A DNA stretch of 64,000 nucleotides, taken from positions 1 to 64,000 of the forward strand of contig CAYGDY010000002.1 of assembly GCA_964348795.1 (NCBI GenBank). The letters are read 5' to 3'. A program made the position numbers and the translations under genes. A model generated the notes under the pieces. The model worked only from the letters and a program-made list of their open reading frames with translations, was not told the origin of the DNA and did no database searches. This DNA comes from JADLAT01 sp964348795. GTDB lineage: Bacteria; Pseudomonadota; Alphaproteobacteria; Micavibrionales; Micavibrionaceae. Positions 34,864 through 43,392 of the stretch are shown here, in pieces; the first letter of the stretch is position 1; every line of letters starts with the position of its first letter.

Positions 34864-35847
34864 ATGATACGGGGAATATTAGTCTGTTTTACGATTGTTT
34901 CCAGTTTTTTCTTACTGGGCAATCACAACGCTCTGGGTGCGGAAGCCCCTGCACACAACCCCGCCGGAGTGGCCGTCTTCGAGAGCCTGAAAGAAACAGA
35001 CAAGAGTAAAGTTCTCCAGATCATTTCTCCCCAGACCCTCCAGCTTGAAACGGGAACCCTTGTGGATCTGTCCGGCCTGCATTTTCCGGATTACACACCG
35101 GACTCTGTCGGCCTGTATTCCTTTATGGGTATGGAGATTCTCAAAGACCTGCTGTTGAACCAGACCGTCCGCATTTACCAGACCCCCGATAAAAGCCAAG
35201 GACGGGTGAATCGTCTCGGGCATCAGCTAGCCCATGTCGTGCGGGAAAAGGACGGTGTGTGGGTGCAGGGCCTCTTACTCGAAACAGGCGTGGCGCAAGT
35301 CCGCACCACAGCGCAAACACCCCAGATTCAGGCGCCGATGCTGGTGCTCGAAGACAAGGCCCGCAAGGACAAACTCGGGCTATGGCAGAAAGACTTCCAT
35401 ATTCTCTCCCCCGAAGACGCCGCAGGCTATACCGGCACCTTCCAGATTGTCGAAGGCCGCGTGCAAAGCGCCGCCCTGAAAAAAAACCGTGTTTACCTGA
35501 ATTTCGGCCATAACTGGCAATCGGATTTTACCGTGACCATTGCGCCGGAGCACAAGCCCCTGTTTTCCAGAGCGGGAATCAATCCGCTCGAATGGAACGG
35601 CAAGATTCTCCGTATGCGCGGCTGGATCACAGATTTCAACGGCCCCAACATGGAAATCGATCATCCCGAGGCCATCGACACGACAGGATTGAATCCCCTC
35701 TCCTCCACACCGGATTCACAAGCCACCCCTCAAAAAACAATCCTTCGCCCCCTCACGCCCACAGGCAATGCCCTGCCGCCCCCTCTACAGATTCCTGAAA
35801 AGCTTTCCTTGCCCAATCCGGCGTCCCCTGATAAAACGGCGCGGTAA
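34864..35847 (+). CDS. Exported SNase-like (thermonuclease family) protein
   Basis: A signal peptide (MIRGILVCFTIVSSFFLLGN...ALGA) leads a 327-aa protein. Residues about 115-180 follow the staphylococcal nuclease pattern (GRVNRLGHQLAHVV, VWVQGLLLETGVAQV, LVLEDKARKDKLGLW), but the catalytic Arg/Glu/Arg set is not clearly complete. A second beta-rich region (GRVQSAALKKNRVYLNFGHNWQSDFTVTI) follows, as in many alphaproteobacterial SNase-like proteins, then a Pro-rich tail. It could be a nuclease or a binding protein that keeps only the fold. Confidence 0.75.
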   Translation: MIRGILVCFTIVSSFFLLGNHNALGAEAPAHNPAGVAVFESLKETDKSKVLQIISPQTLQLETGTLVDLSGLHFPDYTPDSVGLYSFMGMEILKDLLLNQTVRIYQTPDKSQGRVNRLGHQLAHVVREKDGVWVQGLLLETGVAQVRTTAQTPQIQAPMLVLEDKARKDKLGLWQKDFHILSPEDAAGYTGTFQIVEGRVQSAALKKNRVYLNFGHNWQSDFTVTIAPEHKPLFSRAGINPLEWNGKILRMRGWITDFNGPNMEIDHPEAIDTTGLNPLSSTPDSQATPQKTILRPLTPTGNALPPPLQIPEKLSLPNPASPDKTAR

Positions 35848-35879
35848 GCATATTGAACAACAGAGAATCTCTTCTTTCC

Positions 35880-36893
35880 ATGCCACAAAGACACCCAGAC
35901 GCCGCCAGCACAGACCTGCACAGCTTCGTGCGCAGACCGCCCCTTCTGGATCTTTTTCCGGCGCTCGCCCCCTATTCCAGCGGTTTTTTATCGGTCGAAA
36001 ACGAAACGCATCAATTGTACTGGGAGCAAAGCGGCAATCCGCACGGTGTGCCGGTTCTCCTGCTTCACGGCGGACCAGGCGCTGGCGCCACGCCCATGCA
36101 CAGACGGTTTTTCGATCCCGATCATTACCGGATCATTATCTTTGACCAGCGTGGCGCGGGACGCTCAACCCCGCTCGGGAGTCTGGTACATAACACCACA
36201 GAACATCTGGTGCAGGATATAGAGACCTTGAGAGCCCATCTCAAAATTCCGCGCTGGCACATTTTCGGGGGATCATGGGGGAGCACGCTCGCCCTGTCCT
36301 ACGCCGCCCATTTCCCCGCGCATTGTCTCAGCCTGATCCTGCGCGGCATTTTCCTGTGCGAGCAGATCGAGATCGACTGGTTCCTGTACGGCATGAAAAC
36401 CATCTTCCCTGAAGCCTGGGAGCAATTTGCGAATCTTCTGCCGCCCGAAGAACGCCATCATATCCTGAACGGATACTACGCCCGCCTGACCGGAGACGAT
36501 CCCGTGCAACAGCTTCAGGCCGCGATCTGCTGGACTCTGTACGAAGGCGCATGCTCCTCCCTGCTTCCCAATTACGAGACCATCACCACGCCGGAACAGA
36601 AAAAACATGCTATTGCACTGGCCAGTATCGAGGCCCATTATTTCAAACACTGTGTTTTTACGCCTGAAAAAAGCCTCCTTAACCATCTGGCGGCCTTGCG
36701 GAATATCCCCACCAGCATCATTCAGGGCCGCTATGACGTGATCTGCCCCATTGTGACCGCCAACCGCCTGCACCAGCTCTGGCCCGAAGCCGATTACATT
36801 GTGGTGCCAGACGCCGGACACTCAGCCCTTGACCCTGCCCTGCGTTCCCGCTTGATCGAGGCCACGGAACACGCTAAAACGATCCGGATTTGA
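35880..36893 (+). CDS. pip: Proline iminopeptidase (peptidase S33)
   Basis: Releases N-terminal proline from peptides. The oxyanion loop HGGPGAG, GRST and the nucleophile elbow GGSWGS (Ser132 with this start) are typical of Pip; the acid is in QGRYDVICP and the His in DAGHSALDP. The length of about 337 aa is slightly above the usual 315-330. An in-frame TTG at 35853 would add nine residues; neither start has a good Shine-Dalgarno sequence. A family B repeat lies downstream. Confidence 0.92.
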   Translation: MPQRHPDAASTDLHSFVRRPPLLDLFPALAPYSSGFLSVENETHQLYWEQSGNPHGVPVLLLHGGPGAGATPMHRRFFDPDHYRIIIFDQRGAGRSTPLGSLVHNTTEHLVQDIETLRAHLKIPRWHIFGGSWGSTLALSYAAHFPAHCLSLILRGIFLCEQIEIDWFLYGMKTIFPEAWEQFANLLPPEERHHILNGYYARLTGDDPVQQLQAAICWTLYEGACSSLLPNYETITTPEQKKHAIALASIEAHYFKHCVFTPEKSLLNHLAALRNIPTSIIQGRYDVICPIVTANRLHQLWPEADYIVVPDAGHSALDPALRSRLIEATEHAKTIRI

Positions 36894-36900
36894 ACAATAT

Positions 36901-36981
36901 CGTCATCCCCGCCGCGTACGCAGTACGCTTATGGATCCCGTTTGTGCCAATTTTGCTTTGCAAAATGCCAACGGGATGACG
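36901..36981. repeat. Family B repeat (short form)
   Basis: CGTCATCCCCGCCGCG ... GGATCCCGTTTG ... CAACGGGATGACG, between pip and pgk. Confidence 0.85.
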
Positions 36982-37023
36982 GTAAAGAAACGAACGAATT
37001 GAAAAAAAGGACCTACGAGCCCC

Positions 37024-38253
37024 ATGACCTTTAAAACCTTGAAAGATTTTAACCTGAACGGACAGCGTGTGTTATTGCGGGCGGACCTCAACGTCCCTGC
37101 GCGGCGGGGCAAGGTGATGGACACCACGCGGATTGACAGGCTGAAACCCACGATTGACGCGCTCCGGCAAGCGGGCGCGAAAATTCTGATCCTGTCACAT
37201 TTCGGACGACCCGAGGGCGCGCAAAATCCGGAAATGTCGCTGGCCTTTCTTGTCCCTACACTGGAAGAGTGCTGGAGCACCCCGATTCGCTTTGCGCCCC
37301 ATTGCATCGGGGAGAAGGCAGAGGCCCTCTCGCATAACCTGAAAAACGGCGAGATTGTCCTGCTGGAAAATGTACGCTTTCATAAAGGCGAGGAAGCCAA
37401 TGATCCCGCCTTTATCGCAGAACTGGCAAAACTAGGAGATTTTTACGTCAATGATGCGTTTTCCGCCGCCCACCGCGCCCACGCCTCGACCGAAGGGCTG
37501 GCACATGTTCTGCCTTCTGCGGCGGGCTTGTTGATGGAGGCCGAGCTGACAGCACTGGACACCGCGCTGGAACATCCCCAAAAACCTGTGGCGGCCATTA
37601 CAGGAGGCTCAAAAATATCATCAAAAATCAATGTATTGAATAATCTTGTTCAGAAAGTAGATTATCTCATTCTGGGAGGGGGCATGGCCAACACCTTTCT
37701 GTACGCCCAAGGCGCGGATATCGGGGCCTCCCTGTGCGAAAAAGATATGAAAGCCCAAGCCCTCGCCATTCTCGAAAACGCCAAAGCGCACCACTGCGAG
37801 ATCATCCTCCCAGTCGATTGCATCACCGTTGAGGAAATCGCTGTCAACGCGCCGTTTGAAATCGTTTCGGCACACGCCATTCCCGCCAATCGTATGGCCA
37901 TTGATATCGGCCCCCAAAGCGTAAAGGCCATGTCCGCCATCCTGCAAAAATGTAAAACACTGGTCTGGAATGGCCCCATGGGGGTCTTTGAAATCAAACC
38001 GTTCGATCAGGGCACCAATGCGCTGGCACAAACCGCCAGTGCGCTGACCCAATCGGGATCACTGGCGAGCATCGCAGGCGGCGGGGATACGGTTTCCGCG
38101 CTGGAAAACGCCGGCGTAGCCGAACAGTTTACGTATATTTCAACTGCAGGGGGGGCGTTTCTCGAATGGCTGGAAGGCCAGCCTTTGCCAGGGGTTTTGG
38201 CCCTTATAGAAAACGCCTGCAAGGCAAAAAGCTCACATCGGCTCAGGAGCTGA
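37024..38253 (+). CDS. pgk: Phosphoglycerate kinase
   Basis: Transfers phosphate from 1,3-bisphosphoglycerate to ADP in glycolysis. N-terminal RADLNVP and HFGRPEG substrate loops, VLLENVRFHKGEE, the hinge, VAAITGGSKISSKI and the C-terminal nucleotide-binding WNGPMGVFE and IAGGGDTVSAL are all present. 409 aa, normal. An AAAGGA lies upstream in the short gap after a family B repeat. The 3' end overlaps the DUF2336 gene on the other strand by 21 bases. Confidence 0.97.
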   Translation: MTFKTLKDFNLNGQRVLLRADLNVPARRGKVMDTTRIDRLKPTIDALRQAGAKILILSHFGRPEGAQNPEMSLAFLVPTLEECWSTPIRFAPHCIGEKAEALSHNLKNGEIVLLENVRFHKGEEANDPAFIAELAKLGDFYVNDAFSAAHRAHASTEGLAHVLPSAAGLLMEAELTALDTALEHPQKPVAAITGGSKISSKINVLNNLVQKVDYLILGGGMANTFLYAQGADIGASLCEKDMKAQALAILENAKAHHCEIILPVDCITVEEIAVNAPFEIVSAHAIPANRMAIDIGPQSVKAMSAILQKCKTLVWNGPMGVFEIKPFDQGTNALAQTASALTQSGSLASIAGGGDTVSALENAGVAEQFTYISTAGGAFLEWLEGQPLPGVLALIENACKAKSSHRLRS

Positions 38254-39375
38254 AATCCCGGGAACGGAATTCCGGAGAATATCGCGCGCCATCTCGGCCC
38301 CAATCCGGTTATAGTAATTCACGGCCTTCGTCATATCGTTCAAATCCACCATCCGGCCCCGATTGCGCATACGGTTCGTCAGAAGAAAGATCGAAACAAA
38401 ATCTTCTTTCGGCAGATCAAACGCCTTGCACGACACCGCCAGCCCCTGCCCGCTCGACTGGGATAAAATCTCCACCACTGTCGCAGGGTTTTGCCCCGTA
38501 TATCTGGAGAACTGGGCCACAAACGGAGCAAACTGCCCCCGACGCAAAGTGCCCAGCATCAAAGGGATTGTCAGCAATCCCTTTTCCTTGTAACGATCGG
38601 CGGCTTTGAGCATCACCGCACTGGGCGTAAATTCGGCGGATTCTCCAGCGGCTTCCATCAATTCACTGATAACATCCTCCACCGCGTCCATTACATCGGC
38701 GTCCGTCACATTGTAGCGCGCCTGTATCATGCGCTTGACTTCCTCGCCCACAAACTTGTAGAGCCCTCTGGCCATTTCGGCGGACACTTCCTCGCGGCGG
38801 ACCAGCGGCATCGCGATTTCATCAGACTCGCGCGCCATATCGGACAAGACCGTCAGGGTATGTTCCGACAAAGTGATTTTCATATTTTTTACCAAATTGC
38901 AGGCCGTCTCGAAATCTCCGGAATCCACCAGCAGGTTCATCACCTGAAAACTCATCTTTTCGCGCTGGGCCATAGCCTGCCAGTGCAGGGGCCCTTTCGA
39001 TTTAATCAGATAAATAAGATCCAGATCCCCCAGCACCGGACTATGGCGCAGGATACTGCCCGCCACCGCAATCTCGTCATTGGCCATCTGCAAAACAAGA
39101 CGCAGGGGGACATTGTCAAGGGAAGCCAGCCGTTCGGCCAGCGCACTGCGCAAATCCACTTCGGCTTGCCGCATCAGGCCAATCAGGACATCGGCAATCA
39201 GTTCACTTTCACGGGCGGACAATTCCATATCCAGCAACTGACTGACGGCAGAGACCAGTTCAGCGCGGGCCAAAGGCTGTTCATCCTTTGTCAGGCTCTT
39301 CAAGCGCTGTGAATCATACAACTGCACCAGAAGTGGTGTCACGCGCGACGATTTATCCAAAAACCCCAAATTCAT
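38233..39375 (-). CDS. DUF2336 domain-containing protein
   Basis: A 380-aa all-helical protein of the DUF2336 family, which is almost confined to alphaproteobacteria and has HEAT-like repeats; function unknown. The conserved start region ARAELVSAVSQLLDMELSARESELIADVLIGLMRQAEVDLR is at about 37-78, and later YNVTDADVMDAVEDV and YYNRIGAEMARDIL near the end. No signal peptide or membrane segment. The region upstream up to 39540 is AT-rich and holds no gene I can see. Confidence 0.88.
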   Translation of the reverse strand: MNLGFLDKSSRVTPLLVQLYDSQRLKSLTKDEQPLARAELVSAVSQLLDMELSARESELIADVLIGLMRQAEVDLRSALAERLASLDNVPLRLVLQMANDEIAVAGSILRHSPVLGDLDLIYLIKSKGPLHWQAMAQREKMSFQVMNLLVDSGDFETACNLVKNMKITLSEHTLTVLSDMARESDEIAMPLVRREEVSAEMARGLYKFVGEEVKRMIQARYNVTDADVMDAVEDVISELMEAAGESAEFTPSAVMLKAADRYKEKGLLTIPLMLGTLRRGQFAPFVAQFSRYTGQNPATVVEILSQSSGQGLAVSCKAFDLPKEDFVSIFLLTNRMRNRGRMVDLNDMTKAVNYYNRIGAEMARDILRNSVPGISAPEPM

Positions 39376-39576
39376 TTTTTTGTTCCCTGTATTGACCCTG
39401 TTTTTGATCGGGCTTTTTATTACAGTCTCAAATTTCTTGAAAAAGCCTTTAATTCCTGCTCTTTCAGCCTTTTCGAGACTATCCTTTGGAACAAGTTATA
39501 CGCATGTTTTCTTACATTTCTCTTAACGAGCGATTACGAAATGATTAATTTTGCATTTTTTTCGATTTTTTTTTAT

Positions 39577-39605
39577 TTGGCAGGACGCCCGTATAGCGTT
39601 ATACA
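39577..39605 (+). promoter_or_regulatory. Promoter of a 64-aa ORF
   Basis: TTGGCA, 17 bases, TATACA, about 60 bases before the start at 39668. Confidence 0.65.
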
Positions 39606-39667
39606 GTTTATTAAGGCTTCTGCGTTACAATCAAAAGATACTCTTCATCCACACAGGGAACGCATTT

Positions 39668-39862
39668 ATGTCAGGATCACTCTCAGGTATTGGAAACCAG
39701 CCTTACGCCGCTTTGTCAAACCCGTTTCAGGCCCAGAATACGCCACGCAGTCCGGATGAAAAATCAACCCAGAAGGCGGACCATTTTACGACGGTCTCCG
39801 AACAGGCTACATCCAACAAAGCCGATCAAAAGCGCGGCGGCATTGTTGATATTACGGTTTAG
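39668..39862 (+). CDS. Small hypothetical protein (64 aa)
   Basis: Starts MSGSLSGIGNQPYAAL with AGGGAA eight bases upstream and a near-consensus promoter before it. It is polar, rich in Ser/Gln/Asn/Lys, probably disordered, and ends in GGIVDITV. Small proteins with an NPYA...NPF-type start and a VDITV end occur in related alphaproteobacteria without known function. Its stop is four bases from the convergent amn stop. The reading frame is open further upstream, but that part covers the promoter. Confidence 0.6.
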   Translation: MSGSLSGIGNQPYAALSNPFQAQNTPRSPDEKSTQKADHFTTVSEQATSNKADQKRGGIVDITV

Positions 39863-39865
39863 ATT

Positions 39866-41281
39866 TTACTGAAACGCCACTTCGTTGAAACTCCGCAGTT
39901 TCCGGCTATGGAGCTTTTCCGGCCCCAGTTCCCGCAAAATTTCCATGGCCCGCAAGCCCACCAGCAAGTGCTGGTCCACCCGTTCACGATAAAACGAATC
40001 CGCCATACCAGGAAGTTTCAACTGCCCGTGCAGAGGCTTGTCAGAGACACACAACAACGTACCGTAAGGCACCCGAAACCGGAAACCGTTTGCGGCAATC
40101 GTGCCCGATTCCATATCCATGGCAATGGCCCTGCTCTGGCTCAGGCGCTTGTTCTGCTTGATCGCAGAATGAAGCTCCCAGTTGCGGTCATCGGTCGTGG
40201 CGACCGTCCCCGTGCGCATAATTTTCTTGAGATCATACCCCTGATAGCCACTGATTTCTGCCACAGCCTGCTCCAGTGCCAGCTGGATTTCCGACAGGGC
40301 CGGAATGGGGATGGAGGGCGAGAGGGCCTCGTCCAGAATATGATCCTCCCGCAAGTATCCATGCGCCAGCACATAATCCCCGAGGCTCTGTGAATTCCTG
40401 AGACCCGCGCAATGCCCCAGCATAATCCACGCATGCGGACGAAGGACGGCGATATGGTCCGTAATCGTCTTGGCGTTCGAGGGCCCCACGCCGATATTCA
40501 CCATCGTAATACCATTGCCATTGGGCATTTTCAGGTGAAAGGCCGGCATCTGGTATAGCCGTCCGGCAGAGGGTTTAACAAATTCTCCATACCCCTCTTT
40601 TCCACTGCGTTGCGTCCCGATCTTGATAAACTCATCCACATAGAACTGGTAGTTTGTGAAGAGCACGTAATTTTGAAAATCCTGCGCCGGTGTCCCGCAA
40701 TAATGCTTGAGCCGCAGGAGGCTTAAATCCACACGCGGTGCGATAAACAATGCCAGAGGCAGAGCCTGCCCCGCCTCCGTCACATAGGTGGCATTGGCGA
40801 TTTCATCATCCATAATATCCAGATCCGGCACATCGAAGCGGTCCGGCAGTTCCCGCAGTTGATCCGCCGATAATCCGCCTTCCAGATGGAAGGCCTCGCC
40901 CAGTGCGAAATGGATCGGAACGGGTGTATCACTCACCCCGATTTCAAGCGGCACACCATGGTTTTTCATCAGAAGATGGAACTGGTCCCGATAGTAATGC
41001 CCGAAAATATCCGGACGGGTCAGAATGGTGCTGTACACGCCAGGTTTGGGGGTAAAGCCATAAGACAGCCGGCTGTCATTCCGGCGCGCCACCTGTGTTA
41101 CAATCCTGATATAGGGATAAAAGGCCCGCACACGGCCACTTTCCAGACCTCCCGTTGCAAAGCGCTGGAAAGCGTCCTGCAAAAAAGCGATGTGGGACTC
41201 GTAAATTTTCCGGACCAGCGCCAGCGCCGCATCAGGATCATGGAGTATTTGGGGAAGGATCACTTCGGGAGAAACTATCAT
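39866..41281 (-). CDS. amn: AMP nucleosidase
   Basis: Hydrolyses AMP to adenine and ribose 5-phosphate, a purine-balance enzyme. The 471-aa product has the N-terminal Amn domain (RFSYG-like LSYGFTPKPGVYSTI) and a C-terminal nucleoside-phosphorylase fold with VNIGVGPSNAKTITDHIAVLRP, MLGHCAGLRNSQ, and AMDMESGTIAANGFR, where the catalytic Asp is expected in the SDKPLHGQ segment. Length and domain order match E. coli Amn (484 aa). The promoter abuts the start codon, so the mRNA is probably leaderless. Confidence 0.95.
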   Translation of the reverse strand: MIVSPEVILPQILHDPDAALALVRKIYESHIAFLQDAFQRFATGGLESGRVRAFYPYIRIVTQVARRNDSRLSYGFTPKPGVYSTILTRPDIFGHYYRDQFHLLMKNHGVPLEIGVSDTPVPIHFALGEAFHLEGGLSADQLRELPDRFDVPDLDIMDDEIANATYVTEAGQALPLALFIAPRVDLSLLRLKHYCGTPAQDFQNYVLFTNYQFYVDEFIKIGTQRSGKEGYGEFVKPSAGRLYQMPAFHLKMPNGNGITMVNIGVGPSNAKTITDHIAVLRPHAWIMLGHCAGLRNSQSLGDYVLAHGYLREDHILDEALSPSIPIPALSEIQLALEQAVAEISGYQGYDLKKIMRTGTVATTDDRNWELHSAIKQNKRLSQSRAIAMDMESGTIAANGFRFRVPYGTLLCVSDKPLHGQLKLPGMADSFYRERVDQHLLVGLRAMEILRELGPEKLHSRKLRSFNEVAFQ

Positions 41282-41287
41282 CCCCTT

Positions 41288-41316
41288 ATTATCCCTGATT
41301 TTTTGTTTTCGTTCAA
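41288..41316 (-). promoter_or_regulatory. Promoter of amn abutting the start codon
   Basis: Minus strand: TTGAAC, 17 bases, GATAAT, then six bases (AAGGGG) and the ATG. The start point is predicted at the A of the ATG. AAGGGG touches the ATG and has no spacing to act as a ribosome site. Confidence 0.65.
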
Positions 41317-41323
41317 TGGGCGA

Positions 41324-42508
41324 TTAAAGCCCCACCAAACTCCTCGCATAGGCCCGCGCATCAAAAGGTTGCAGATCTTCTACAGTCTCCCCCACGCCCA
41401 CCGCATAAACCGGCAAGGCAAACTGGTCGGCCAGCCCGATCAAAACACCCCCCTTGGCCGAACCATCCAGTTTCGTGACAATCAACCCCGTGACATTGAC
41501 CATGCCCTTGAAAACCTCGACCTGCGAAAAAGCGTTCTGCCCCGTTGTAGAATCCAGAACCAGCAGGACTTCGTGCGGCAAGGCCGGATTTTGTTTTTTG
41601 AGCACCCGTACGATCTTTTCCAGTTCGGCCATCAAATGGGATTTGTTCTGGAGCCGTCCGGCCGTGTCGATCAACAAAATTTCCGCGCCATCCCGTCTGG
41701 CCTGCACATAAGCCTCATAGGCCACAGAAGCCGAATCTGCCCCGATATCCTTTTTCAAGAGCGGCACGCCCGTGCGTCTGGCCCAGATTTCGAGCTGTTC
41801 TACCGCCGCCGCCCGAAACGTGTCCCCCGCCGCCATCATCACAGAATAGCGTTCTTTCAGGCCATATTTGTACCGATGGGCCAGCTTTCCAATGGTCGTG
41901 GTTTTCCCCGCACCGTTCACGCCGCAGACCAAAAGGGTCAACGGCCCCCCCTCTTCGGGTCTGCGGATCACAAGGGGCTTTGCCACCGGCTCCAAAATTG
42001 CCGTCAGGGTTTCAGCCAGCGCCTCGCGGATTTCCATTTCGCAGACTTCTTTTCCAAAGCGCCCTTCCGAAAAACGCGCTATGACACGGGCCGCCGTTTT
42101 AGGGCCCAGATCGGCCTCCAGCAAGAGTTCTTCCAGACGATCCAGTGCCTCCTGATCCAGCCGTGATTTCGTGAGAATATCGGCCAGCCCTTGCGAAAAT
42201 TTTGCCGTGGATTTCCCCAGCCCCCTTGTCAGACGCGAGAGCCATCCACCTTCTTCGGTATGGTCGGCCAGATCGTCCGCCTCTTTCACATCCGCCATGA
42301 CCGTATGGGCGGGCGCGGGAAGTTGCTCCAATTCGTCCAGAATTTCGGTTTCCGTCTCGGCCAGATCATGTTTCAGTGCAAGCGGTATTTCAGGTTCATA
42401 TTCCGTCGCAGGCTGAGTCGCCGGTGCAGAAGGTGGATGAACAATTTTATCCTCTTTTTCAGCCTGTTCCTGCTCGGCCCCATTGTTTTTCTTGCGCCAA
42501 AATACCAT
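41324..42508 (-). CDS. ftsY: Signal recognition particle receptor FtsY
   Basis: Membrane-associated GTPase that docks SRP-bound ribosomes at SecYEG. The 394-aa protein has an acidic, low-complexity A region (about 1-90), the N domain (TKSRLDQEALDRLEELLLEADLG) and the G domain with G1 GVNGAGKTTTIGKL, DTFRAAA, DTAGRLQ and TKLDGSAKGG. In alphaproteobacteria ftsY usually follows dapF and mtaB on one strand; that order is kept, but unrelated genes have been placed between them. Its partner Ffh is 4.3 kb away on the other strand. Confidence 0.96.
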   Translation of the reverse strand: MVFWRKKNNGAEQEQAEKEDKIVHPPSAPATQPATEYEPEIPLALKHDLAETETEILDELEQLPAPAHTVMADVKEADDLADHTEEGGWLSRLTRGLGKSTAKFSQGLADILTKSRLDQEALDRLEELLLEADLGPKTAARVIARFSEGRFGKEVCEMEIREALAETLTAILEPVAKPLVIRRPEEGGPLTLLVCGVNGAGKTTTIGKLAHRYKYGLKERYSVMMAAGDTFRAAAVEQLEIWARRTGVPLLKKDIGADSASVAYEAYVQARRDGAEILLIDTAGRLQNKSHLMAELEKIVRVLKKQNPALPHEVLLVLDSTTGQNAFSQVEVFKGMVNVTGLIVTKLDGSAKGGVLIGLADQFALPVYAVGVGETVEDLQPFDARAYARSLVGL

Positions 42509-42601
42509 GTCTTACCCCTTTGTTTAGTCTCGTCTCAAGTCTATAGCACAAGTTCAGAAACAGGCCAAACACAGATAGAAATACAATTTTTATTATATAT
42601 A

Positions 42602-42630
42602 TTGACTTTTTTATATTACATTATTACAAT
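42602..42630 (+). promoter_or_regulatory. Near-consensus promoter of the RelA/SpoT-like gene
   Basis: TTGACT, 17 bases, TACAAT; predicted start near 42637, 45 bases before the GTG start. Confidence 0.75.
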
Positions 42631-42681
42631 ACGGGTCATTTCCGGATAATAAACAACACACTTCAATAGGGAATCCTCGCC

Positions 42682-43392
42682 GTGGATTTTAAAACGTACC
42701 TGAAACGTCTTCTCACACCCACCTTCACAGATGCCGCGTGCGCCGCGTACAATATGGAATATTTTCTGTATGAATATGCGGAACATTTGAACCTTGATCC
42801 GCACAAGGCCATTCAAGAAGGGCCAGAGAAAGACCACGTAAGAGTTTATGAAAAAGCAATAGAGAAATACAACGGCAAGGCAGAAAAAGTGTCCGACATT
42901 GCCCGCTGGCGTTTGCTCTACCCCAACATTCAAACCATTTTGGACACCAGACAAACAATCAGGGAAAAGGATCAGGATGGATCCTTCCTGAACGGATGGG
43001 AACAAAGCGGCATAACGCTCCATGAGGTGGATGACAGCTATTTTATCCCTAAAAAACATGGTTTTCGTGGCCTGCAACTCACCTTTCACGTTGCGGTGGG
43101 CAAAGAACCCCACATCAAGCAAGTCAAATGCGAATTGCAATTCCTGCACGAACACATGCAAAATACAGACCGGATAACGCACATCACCTACGAAGAAAAA
43201 AGAGGCCTTGAAAGCAAAGCTAAAACCAAAAACCGCCCCCTGACAGCACACGAAGAGGCGGCGATAAACAACTATGAGAAATCCATCATTGCCCTTTACG
43301 AAGGCGATGCGGAAAATTACGAACTCTATAAGCTGGAACGGCAAAAAGAGGAGCCGCACTACGCCCCTGCGTATCTTATTGATCCCGCATAA
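42682..43392 (+). CDS. RelA/SpoT-like nucleotidyltransferase domain protein
   Basis: A 236-aa single-domain protein starting with GTG and AGGGA upstream. Its core matches the alarmone-synthetase fold: a Lys-rich stretch then VSDIARWRLLYPN (Asp72 as likely metal ligand), the FIPKKHGFRGLQL segment at 121-133 that corresponds to the PKxxGYRSxHL loop, and VKCELQFLHEHMQ with Glu151 as the second acid. No hydrolase, TGS or ACT domain is present. It could be a small alarmone synthetase or a toxin of the toxSAS type; no antitoxin is next to it. It lies between ftsY and mtaB and overlaps mtaB by 17 bases tail to tail. Confidence 0.68.
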   Translation: MDFKTYLKRLLTPTFTDAACAAYNMEYFLYEYAEHLNLDPHKAIQEGPEKDHVRVYEKAIEKYNGKAEKVSDIARWRLLYPNIQTILDTRQTIREKDQDGSFLNGWEQSGITLHEVDDSYFIPKKHGFRGLQLTFHVAVGKEPHIKQVKCELQFLHEHMQNTDRITHITYEEKRGLESKAKTKNRPLTAHEEAAINNYEKSIIALYEGDAENYELYKLERQKEEPHYAPAYLIDPA

